A DNA stretch of 31,396 nucleotides from JBKBKN01 sp046294625. GTDB taxonomy: Bacteria; Bacteroidota; Bacteroidia; M30B66. Made by a program: the position numbers and the translations under genes. Positions 1 to 6,797 of this stretch are shown in pieces. The first letter of the stretch is position 1. Every line of letters begins with the position of its first letter. The stretch is taken from positions 1-31,396 of the forward strand of contig JBKBKN010000031.1 in NCBI GenBank assembly GCA_046294625.1. The letters are read 5' to 3'. The notes under the pieces are model-generated. The model saw only the letters and a list, made by a program, of their open reading frames with translations, was not told the origin of the DNA and did not search any database.

Positions 1-2
1 AT

Positions 3-1409
3 TTGATAAACTTCTTCAGATTTTTGCCACGAAAAGTTAAGTTGCATAATCCGGCTTCTGATGGCCAATAAATTTTCATCATCTTGGTAAAGTTGATTGG
101 AGCGATAAAGCGCAATAAGCATATCATCTACACTGAAATGTTCAAATTTAATACCGGTGCCATTGTGAATGCCGAAGTCAATCACCGTATCGGATAAGCC
201 GCCGGTATTGCGTACAATAGGAATAGTACCGTATCGGTAAGCATACAATTGATTCAAGCCACAGGGTTCGGTGCGCGAAGGCATGATGATGAAATCTGCG
301 CCCGCGTAGAACTGATGCGCCAGCTGTTCGTGAAACACAATGGCACAGTTAAATAGCCCTTCGAAGTGATTCTTCATAGCTTCGAAACGTGAAGAAAGAA
401 CTGAATCGCCACTCCCGAGAATCAGGAAAACACCCCTTCCGCCTTGATGCAGAAATGATGCAATAGCATCGGGGAGTATATCGGCTCCTTTTTCACGTGC
501 AAACCTTCCAATATAGATGTAAAGTGGCAATCCATCATGCAGCCCAAAAATGTCAAGCAGTTTTGCTTTATTTTGTGCTTTGTAAAAGGTAACATCTCCC
601 TGAAACTGTGCAGCAATCCAGGGATCATCAGCAGGATTCCATAAGGAAATATCAATTCCATTTACAATTCCGGTACATTTTGCCGACTCTTGTCTAAACA
701 GACTTTCTAAACCCAGGCAGCTCATTTGAAGCTCGTGCAAATAACCGGGCGAAACGGTGGTAACCTGCCAAGCGCACTTAACGGCACAAGCCATTGGGTT
801 AATGTGATGATTCCAATCAAGCAATCCTCGTGCCTGCGCATCGAATAAAGGCATGAGCGGAAGTTTTTCCCACCCAAATGCACCTTGGTAATTGCCATTG
901 TGAATGGTGAAAACAGTAGGTAAATAATGAAGTGCCCTGTAATCCGGACAATGCTTTACCATGAATGGAATCAGGCCGGTATGATGGTCGTGACAGTGCA
1001 AAATGTCAGGACGTTTTTCTAAATTGATTACAAACTTTAAAACCGCCTGTTGAAACACAAGATAGCGCTCTACTTCGTCATGATAAGGAAAACCGGTAAT
1101 TCGATCGGCGTAAATACCATCCCGATCAAACAGACCGGGCACATCAACTACTAATAGTTTATAGCCCAAATATTCATCAATTAATTCCTGAATACTAAAC
1201 GGAACATAGATGCTGCCCAATCGGATGGTGGAAGAGTAGATGCTCTCGAAACGGTGCTGCATGAACCATTCCAACCTGTATTTAGGCATAATTACTGCAG
1301 CTTGCTTTCCAGCAAGGTTTTGGTACTTAGGTAAAGCGCCTACCACATCGCCCAACCCGCCTGATTTAGCCGCAGGATAACATTCAGCAGCCACATGTAG
1401 AATGTTCAT
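3..1409 (-). CDS. glgA: Glycogen (starch) synthase, GT5 family; 3' end cut by window edge
   Basis: Transfers glucose from ADP-glucose (or UDP-glucose) to the non-reducing end of a growing alpha-1,4-glucan in the cytoplasm. The start ATG at 1409-1407 gives MNILHVAAECYPAAKSGGLG, in which AKSGGLGDV is the GT5 version of the KxGGL nucleotide-sugar binding loop. Other family landmarks are HCHDHHTGL, the segment TVFTIHNGNYQG, the block TVSPGYLHEL, IVNGIDISLWNP, and the C-terminal EPCGLNQLYAYRYGTIPIVRNTGGL with the catalytic-site glutamate and GG. About 469 codons are visible and the frame is still open at base 3. GT5 enzymes run about 470-490 residues, so only a few C-terminal residues should be missing. 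It lies downstream of the hydrolase-like gene on the same strand with a gap of about 95 bases, so it may have its own promoter. Family assignment is firm. Confidence 0.93.
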   Translation of the reverse strand, partial: MNILHVAAECYPAAKSGGLGDVVGALPKYQNLAGKQAAVIMPKYRLEWFMQHRFESIYSSTIRLGSIYVPFSIQELIDEYLGYKLLVVDVPGLFDRDGIYADRITGFPYHDEVERYLVFQQAVLKFVINLEKRPDILHCHDHHTGLIPFMVKHCPDYRALHYLPTVFTIHNGNYQGAFGWEKLPLMPLFDAQARGLLDWNHHINPMACAVKCAWQVTTVSPGYLHELQMSCLGLESLFRQESAKCTGIVNGIDISLWNPADDPWIAAQFQGDVTFYKAQNKAKLLDIFGLHDGLPLYIYIGRFAREKGADILPDAIASFLHQGGRGVFLILGSGDSVLSSRFEAMKNHFEGLFNCAIVFHEQLAHQFYAGADFIIMPSRTEPCGLNQLYAYRYGTIPIVRNTGGLSDTVIDFGIHNGTGIKFEHFSVDDMLIALYRSNQLYQDDENLLAIRSRIMQLNFSWQKSEEVYQ

Positions 1410-1504
1410 TTCTTCAGTTTTTTACAAATTAAAGGAATGCTGATGATAAATCAGCAAGTTTAATTGAGCATGCAATAAGTTAAAATAGATTCGGATATTC
1501 CTCA

Positions 1505-2983
1505 TCAACCTTTGATAAAACGTTTGAATAAAATGCCTTTGGAAGTGATTATTTGAATCACGTAAGTGCCTAGATAAAGTTCACTCACATCAATTGAATC
1601 AATGTTGGGTCTTTGCTCGTGTTTTATAAGCCGTCCTTGCAGGTCGAAAATTCTTAGCTCATCAATGATGAGATTATCAATCGTGCGAAAGTTTAATCTA
1701 CTCTCGGTCGGATTTGGATAAAGGATGATATCAGCAATGAATTGTTTCTGAATTTCTATACCCACGGTTTCAAACACAGTATCGATTCCACAATATGATT
1801 TAAAAAATTCTAAGGTTTGACGATTGAGATCGCTGTAGAATTGGTGCGCAGCATAAGCAATATCAATTTGCTCAGCAATAAATGCTCTTTGAAAATCTAC
1901 CAAGCCATTGATGGTGAGATATTCTTCGGGGTTTTCATTATAAATTTCCAAAAATCTATTTCCGTTCACCAATGCACGATTATTCAATAGAATGGAAGCA
2001 TTGATGAGTTCTTGAAAAATATTGTTTACTTGAATGGGCTCAAAAGACGGATCTTTTAGAATCCTTCCCGGATAGAGTGGAGAAGGAGTATGCATGTAAA
2101 TTCTACTGCATATATCCTGTGTCTGAAAGTTTTCAAATGCAGCCTCGGCGTCTTCATTTCCTGCCATTCCGGTGATTTCGCTTTCATCATTTTCGCATAG
2201 CATCCACTGTGTAGGAACGCCTGGAGCATTGTTAAACAAGGGTAAGCCTGCAGCTCCATAAACGCTTATTGCTCTGAAATCAAGTACATTGGCAGCCAGT
2301 TGAGCAAAAATGGCACCTTGACCCATACCCACTGCATAGAGTTTTGGATTAGCTTCCATAATCTCAAGACCTTTCAAGTTATTGATGATAGCTTGTAAAA
2401 GCTGAAGATCTACATTTTCGTCTAATGTTAAGGACTCCACATTCCACGCGTATTCTTCGATGCTGCCAAGTGTTTCATTAATTTCTCCTGATTTGGATGC
2501 CAGATCACCAGCACTAAAAAATACCACAGCAAATGAATCGGCAACCGCATCAATCAGAAAGCGGTTATATTCAGCCCTAAACAACCAGTCTTGCGCCCGT
2601 CCTGCAAACTCATGAAAAAGAAATATGGTTCCTCTGACTACTTGTGGGAAGTAATAAAAAACTTGTTTGGGTTCTCCTTGAAAAAGTATGGTATCAATAT
2701 CAATACTAAATACGGGAATATTCCTGTAGCTTGCAGAAACAACAACATCCTGAGCAGGCATGATAAACCGGCCATGCCATTCATTTGCATATTCAAATTC
2801 AACTTCGCCGACCCATTGATCAAAAACCTGCGTGTTTTGCATTTGATTAGCAAATACATGAACAATCTCTCCGGCCTGAAATGATCCGGAACCGAATCCT
2901 CCATTCACGGTGACTTGAAAAGTTTGTGCCCATGTAAATGTTGCAAAAATTAAGTTCAATCCTGTAATGTAAATACGCTTCAT
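1505..2983 (-). CDS. Secreted alpha/beta-hydrolase-like protein with InlB-type repeat and T9SS type A sorting domain; nucleophile Ser replaced by Gly
   Basis: 492 residues. Seen: a signal peptide (1-20, ending WAQ). Next comes a 70-residue module resembling a divergent InlB B-repeat (about 21-90, with VTVNGGFGSGSF, FDQWVGE and a closing FIMPAQDVVVSASY). A region with the look of an alpha/beta hydrolase follows (about 100-340, including GTIFLFHEFAGRAQDW). The last segment (about 415-492) begins ILYPNPTESRLNF and ends in a beta-rich tail typical of T9SS type A domains (TIGR04183). At the expected nucleophile elbow the protein reads VGMGQGA (G219-G223): the serine of GxSxG is a glycine. It should be exported, then carried across the outer membrane by T9SS. 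A binding or structural role is more likely than serine esterase activity. Substrate unknown. Confidence 0.8.
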   Translation of the reverse strand: MKRIYITGLNLIFATFTWAQTFQVTVNGGFGSGSFQAGEIVHVFANQMQNTQVFDQWVGEVEFEYANEWHGRFIMPAQDVVVSASYRNIPVFSIDIDTILFQGEPKQVFYYFPQVVRGTIFLFHEFAGRAQDWLFRAEYNRFLIDAVADSFAVVFFSAGDLASKSGEINETLGSIEEYAWNVESLTLDENVDLQLLQAIINNLKGLEIMEANPKLYAVGMGQGAIFAQLAANVLDFRAISVYGAAGLPLFNNAPGVPTQWMLCENDESEITGMAGNEDAEAAFENFQTQDICSRIYMHTPSPLYPGRILKDPSFEPIQVNNIFQELINASILLNNRALVNGNRFLEIYNENPEEYLTINGLVDFQRAFIAEQIDIAYAAHQFYSDLNRQTLEFFKSYCGIDTVFETVGIEIQKQFIADIILYPNPTESRLNFRTIDNLIIDELRIFDLQGRLIKHEQRPNIDSIDVSELYLGTYVIQIITSKGILFKRFIKG

Positions 2984-3131
2984 AATTAAAGTCTATGCTG
3001 AATTTGAACGCGATTTTAACGCTTATGTTTCATATTCGGAATGGTGATTGTATCATTCAAATCAGATATCAAACTTTAATTAGTTAATTATGAGCCATAT
3101 GCATTGTATATCTCAAAAAATGCGGATAATA

Positions 3132-3161
3132 TTTGTGCAATTCAATTAATTCTTATTTTTG
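3132..3161 (+). promoter_or_regulatory. Bacteroidota-type promoter for tRNA-Gln
   Basis: TTTG at 3132-3135, 18 bases, then a perfect TAnnTTTG (TATTTTTG) at 3154-3161, the -33/-7 elements of the Bacteroidota housekeeping sigma factor. It lies 19 bases before the tRNA, which fits a short 5' leader removed by RNase P. Confidence 0.7.
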
Positions 3162-3180
3162 CAGCGTCTTTAACAGACAC

Positions 3181-3253
3181 TGTCCGATGGTGTAATTGGC
3201 AACACGTCTGATTTTGGTTCAGAAGAGTCTAGGTTCGACCCCTAGTCGGACAA
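3181..3253 (+). tRNA. tRNA-Gln (anticodon TTG)
   Basis: A complete cloverleaf can be drawn. The acceptor stem is TGTCCGA/TCGGACA (3181-3187 with 3246-3252) and the D stem is GTGT/ACAC. The anticodon stem is TCTGA/TCAGA with loop TTTTGGT, giving anticodon TTG at 3214-3216. The T stem is CTAGG/CCTAG around TTCGACC. The discriminator base is A3253, and CCA is not encoded, as is common in this phylum. UUG reads CAA and CAG glutamine codons. Confidence 0.96.
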
Positions 3254-3260
3254 CATAAGA

Positions 3261-3287
3261 AGCCTTCCCCGCGGGAAGGCTTTTTTA
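3261..3287 (+). terminator. Rho-independent terminator after tRNA-Gln
   Basis: A perfect 9-bp stem AGCCTTCCC/GGGAAGGCT (3261-3269 with 3273-3281) with a 3-base loop, running into a T-rich tract (3281-3286). It starts 8 bases after the tRNA discriminator base. Confidence 0.9.
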
Positions 3288-3339
3288 TTTCACCTAAATT
3301 TTGCATGATATTTGATTTTCAAGTTGCTAAAGACTGTAG

Positions 3340-4071
3340 ATGAAAATTACTACCTACAAATTTGTTTGCTTTCTCATAGTTGCATTACTGATGCAGGCCT
3401 GCGCAGGCAGTGGAAATAACAATGAGCGAAACGATGAATTAAATGCCAAGTATGATTCGCTGCTCCAAGAAATTAAAGCCTTAAGAAAACAGATTCAAAA
3501 AGATACGCAGGTGGAACAATTCCAAACAAAGCCAGTAGAATTACCTAAACCTTCTCCAAAAGAAGAGCCAAAGCCTGTCAAAGAAATAAAAAGAGAACCT
3601 ATTGAGAAACCTGTAGTCGATAAAAAGAAAGAGACTACACCTAATCAAAAGCCCGTGGCTGAAAATGATACTATTTATCATTATTTCTCTAATCGTAAAT
3701 TGTCTGTAAAGGTGCATCCTTTCATGAATGGAAGGCGAAAAATTCAGGTATATAATTTAGTGAGTGGTAAAGTAAATATAGAGCTTGAAGATGTGCGCTT
3801 GTCTTACTCTGTTAGCCATCGTTTACGCTTCAGGCCTGACGGTTCGCTGGAAAAGGTAAATGTGCACGAAAATCCGGGAGCAAGCCGCTATTGGCATGAG
3901 TGTGAAATGACCTTTAGCAATACCAATGAGCCGCAATGGCAAACATGTGAGCAACTTCCTATGGATCAGCTCAGATTTCCCGATAAATATTTCTGGAATA
4001 AAGCAACAGGTCAATGGGTGAAGCAGGAAGCCGTAAAAGAACAACCTGTTCCACTTCAAAATAGGCAGTGA
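3340..4071 (+). CDS. Predicted lipoprotein with coiled coil and Pro/Lys/Glu-rich linker, function unknown
   Basis: 243 residues; family not recognised. Seen: a lipoprotein signal peptide whose lipobox LMQAC places the lipidated cysteine at 21. A charged heptad-like stretch follows (about 29-57, KYDSLLQEIKALRKQI), likely a short coiled coil. Next is a low-complexity linker rich in K, P and E (about 60-105). The C-terminal globular part (about 110-235) has WHECEMTF and TCEQLP, two cysteines that could pair. The layout (lipid anchor, coiled coil, extended linker, small domain) resembles envelope proteins that span the periplasm, but no peptidoglycan-binding signature was found. It converges on typA with only 4 bases between the two stop codons and no clear terminator between them. 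Confidence 0.8.
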   Translation: MKITTYKFVCFLIVALLMQACAGSGNNNERNDELNAKYDSLLQEIKALRKQIQKDTQVEQFQTKPVELPKPSPKEEPKPVKEIKREPIEKPVVDKKKETTPNQKPVAENDTIYHYFSNRKLSVKVHPFMNGRRKIQVYNLVSGKVNIELEDVRLSYSVSHRLRFRPDGSLEKVNVHENPGASRYWHECEMTFSNTNEPQWQTCEQLPMDQLRFPDKYFWNKATGQWVKQEAVKEQPVPLQNRQ

Positions 4072-4075
4072 AAGC

Positions 4076-5872
4076 TTACTTAGTTAAGCGTTTACGCTCA
4101 TTCTCATCGAGAATAATTTTACGCAATCGTATAGACTGCGGTGTTACTTCCACATATTCGTCTTTCTGTATATATTCTAGAGCTTCTTCAAGAGAAAATT
4201 TAATGGCCGGAGCAATACGCATTTTATCATCGCTGCCACTGGCACGCATGTTGGTCAATTTTTTTTCAATAGAAATATTGACTACCAAGTCGCCTGATTT
4301 ATTTTGTTCACCCACAATCATGCCGGTGTATAGTTCATCTCCCGGCTCAACAAAAAATGAGCCTCGGTCTTGCAACTTATCAATTGAATAGGCAACTGCC
4401 TTGCCTTTTTCTTTTGAAATCATCACCCCATTTATACGCGATGGAATTTCACCTTTCCAGGGTTCGAATGCAAGAAAACGGTGCGCAATGATGGCTTCTC
4501 CGGCTGAAGCTGTTAGCAAGTTATTTCTCAAACCAATGATACCGCGCGATGGGATATTAAACTCCAAATGTTGCATATCTCCTTTGGGTTCCATCACCAA
4601 TAGCTCGCCTTTGCGTTGGCTAACCAATTCTATCACCTTACCGGAAAATTCATCAGGTACGTCAATAGTTAAATTTTCGATAGGTTCATGTTTTGCACCA
4701 TCTATTTCCTTAATGATAACTTGCGGTTGACCCACTTGCAACTCATAACCTTCGCGACGCATGGTTTCAATCAAAATAGACAAATGCAGAATACCTCTAC
4801 CGAAAACCAGCCAAGCATCTGGTGATGCTGTATCCTGCACGCGTAAAGCAAGGTTTTTTTCCAACTCTCGGTCTAATCGTTCACGGATATGGCGCGATGT
4901 AACAAATTTACCTTCTTTGCCGAAGAATGGAGAATTATTAATGGTGAAAAGCATACTCATAGTAGGCTCATCGATGTTAATGGGAGGGAGGCCTTCCGGG
5001 TTTTCGGCATCGGAAATGGTATCACCAATTTCAAACCCATCTATACCGGTCACTGCACATATTTCTCCGGCACTCACATCAGCAATTTTGGCTTTTCCAA
5101 GACCTTCAAAGACAAACAGCTCTTTGATTCTTGATTTTACTTTTGTACCATCACGCTTCACAAGAGTGATGGGCATATTTTCTTTCAAATCACCTCTGAA
5201 TAATCGACCTACCGCTATTCGACCAATGTAGGAAGAATAATCTAGTGAGGTAATCATCATTTGTGGAATACCTTCATTCATAGGAGGTGAAGGAATTTCT
5301 TTGATTATGGTTTCCAGAAGATATTCAAAATCTGTAGTAGGGTTTTTCCAGTCTGCTCCCATCCAACCTTGTTTTGATGAACCGTAAACTGTTTTGAATT
5401 CCAACTGTTCTTCGGTGGCATCGAGATTGAAGAACAATTCAAACACGGCATCATGCACTTCATCGGGACGGCAATTAGGTTTGTCCACTTTATTGATCAC
5501 TACCACCGGCTTAAGACCTAGCTGTAATGCTTTTTGCAAAACAAATCTGGTTTGGGGCATTGGCCCTTCAAAGGCGTCAACCAGCAGAAGAACACCATCT
5601 GCCATGTTGAGCACACGCTCCACTTCGCCACCGAAGTCGGCGTGACCAGGGGTATCAATGATATTAATTTTGTAGTCCTTGTAGCGAACAGAAACATTTT
5701 TGGATAGAATGGTAATACCTCTTTCTCTTTCGAGGTCATTGTTGTCCAATATGAGTTCTCCTGATTCCTGATTTTCTCTGAAAAGCTTGGTTTGATGAAG
5801 GATTTTATCTACTAAGGTTGTTTTTCCGTGGTCAACGTGAGCGATGATCGCAATATTTCTGATATGTTGCAT
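4076..5872 (-). CDS. typA: Ribosome-associated GTPase TypA/BipA
   Basis: A translational GTPase of the EF-G superfamily that binds the ribosome and is needed for 50S assembly and stress or cold adaptation in studied bacteria. The 598 residues match the usual length of about 600. GTPase motifs: P-loop AHVDHGKT (11-18), switch region ERERGITI (about 48-55), G3 DTPGHAD (73-79), G4 NKVD (127-130), and the G5 serine-lysine in YGSSKQGW. The following segments (FRGDLKENMPITL; SMLFTINNSPFFGKEGKFVTSRHI, cited as landmarks only in part; PSRGIIGLRNNLLTASAGE) match the beta-barrel, EF-G domain III/V-like and TypA-specific C-terminal regions. A perfect TACTTTTG box at 5897-5890 implies a short leader. Identity is secure. 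Confidence 0.97.
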   Translation of the reverse strand: MQHIRNIAIIAHVDHGKTTLVDKILHQTKLFRENQESGELILDNNDLERERGITILSKNVSVRYKDYKINIIDTPGHADFGGEVERVLNMADGVLLLVDAFEGPMPQTRFVLQKALQLGLKPVVVINKVDKPNCRPDEVHDAVFELFFNLDATEEQLEFKTVYGSSKQGWMGADWKNPTTDFEYLLETIIKEIPSPPMNEGIPQMMITSLDYSSYIGRIAVGRLFRGDLKENMPITLVKRDGTKVKSRIKELFVFEGLGKAKIADVSAGEICAVTGIDGFEIGDTISDAENPEGLPPINIDEPTMSMLFTINNSPFFGKEGKFVTSRHIRERLDRELEKNLALRVQDTASPDAWLVFGRGILHLSILIETMRREGYELQVGQPQVIIKEIDGAKHEPIENLTIDVPDEFSGKVIELVSQRKGELLVMEPKGDMQHLEFNIPSRGIIGLRNNLLTASAGEAIIAHRFLAFEPWKGEIPSRINGVMISKEKGKAVAYSIDKLQDRGSFFVEPGDELYTGMIVGEQNKSGDLVVNISIEKKLTNMRASGSDDKMRIAPAIKFSLEEALEYIQKDEYVEVTPQSIRLRKIILDENERKRLTK

Positions 5873-5889
5873 AAAATTTTTCGGCGGTG

Positions 5890-5897
5890 CAAAAGTA
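5890..5897 (-). promoter_or_regulatory. -7 promoter box for typA
   Basis: On the minus strand this reads TACTTTTG, a perfect TAnnTTTG match, 17 bases before the typA ATG. No convincing TTTG -33 element sits at the usual 19-22 base spacing, so only the -7 box is claimed. Confidence 0.5.
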
Positions 5898-5987
5898 GTC
5901 CTTTAAACCTTCGAAAAAACAGAAGCCGATTATTAAATAATTAAGTGATTACGTGTTGCTGAATTTAGGCCTTGCCGTCAGAATGTG

Positions 5988-6596
5988 TTACTGTAGTCTA
6001 ATGAAGATGCCGCCTAGGAAACCGATTTGTACTATTGGCGTGTTTGACGTTAAGCCAATATTTGTCCCTTGACTGGGACTCCACCATAAATAGCCGCCTA
6101 CATCAGTGATAGGTAGAGCAATATTGGCTTGCGCTTTGAAACCAATCATGTCAGTAAATAGAAACTTAATGCCTCCATTAAAACCTGCTGCAAAACGTGT
6201 TATGTTGCTAAATACATCGCGTTTGGATGAAATAATCACTGTGCCTATTTTAAGCCCACTATACAGTTGAGTTTGTTTATTTAAGGGGATCAGTTTGCTG
6301 CCTCCAGCCAAAATATAATTTACGGCTATATCTTCATCAATGTTGATGCCTAAAAAAGGTACACGTAAGGTGCCTCTGGTGTCTTGTTGCGTGAAGATAA
6401 GGTCAATACTAAAATTTTCATTTTGAACAAAAGATAAGCTACCACCATAGGTTCCACTTTCGTATACTTTGCCTCTTCCACCATTCACCGGAAATCGATC
6501 GCCGAATGTATAGCCGCCATAGATGGAAAATTCGTATGATTGAGCAATAGCGCAATTAACCAGAGTTGCAATAGCAATAGAAAAAAATAACTTCAT
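5988..6596 (-). CDS. Small outer-membrane beta-barrel-like protein, function unknown
   Basis: About 202 residues from the chosen start. The frame stays open 11 codons further upstream, but starting at the ATG at 6596 gives a clean signal peptide, MKLFFSIAIATLVNCAIAQ, so that start is preferred. The mature part alternates hydrophobic and polar residues in strand-like stretches with aromatic ends (YEFSIYGGYTFGDRF, YGGSLSFVQNENFSIDLIF, SGLKIGTVIISS, FKAQANIALPI), and the last residues are FLGGIFIRLQ. This is the pattern of the 8-strand outer-membrane barrels common in Bacteroidota (OmpA/PorT-like size class). It sits alone between typA and the GH3 gene with gaps of about 115 and 200 bases. The fold is inferred from pattern, not from a specific family match. 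Confidence 0.72.
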   Translation of the reverse strand: MKLFFSIAIATLVNCAIAQSYEFSIYGGYTFGDRFPVNGGRGKVYESGTYGGSLSFVQNENFSIDLIFTQQDTRGTLRVPFLGINIDEDIAVNYILAGGSKLIPLNKQTQLYSGLKIGTVIISSKRDVFSNITRFAAGFNGGIKFLFTDMIGFKAQANIALPITDVGGYLWWSPSQGTNIGLTSNTPIVQIGFLGGIFIRLQ

Positions 6597-6797
6597 GCTT
6601 CTAATTTTTATAAATGAAAACGAGCGCAAAGTAATGAAATCATAAGCTCCATTTACCTGTGCGATTTTTGATAAATAAAGTTATTTTGTCCATTTATGGA
6701 TGGAGTTGGGCTCAGATAAGTGATTATTTATGAAATTGTAAACAAATGAATATCTGACCTATACTTGGGACACCTAAAATAGATTGCAATTGAATGA

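Noticed and set aside
1438..1456. Hairpin TGCTGA/TCAGCA between the hydrolase-like gene and glgA as a terminator
   Set aside because: Six base pairs, AT-rich loop, no T run directly after it on the minus strand; too weak to call.
4889..5645. Plus-strand frames of 80-156 codons opposite typA
   Set aside because: Antisense shadows of a firmly identified gene; no signal, domain or promoter supports them.
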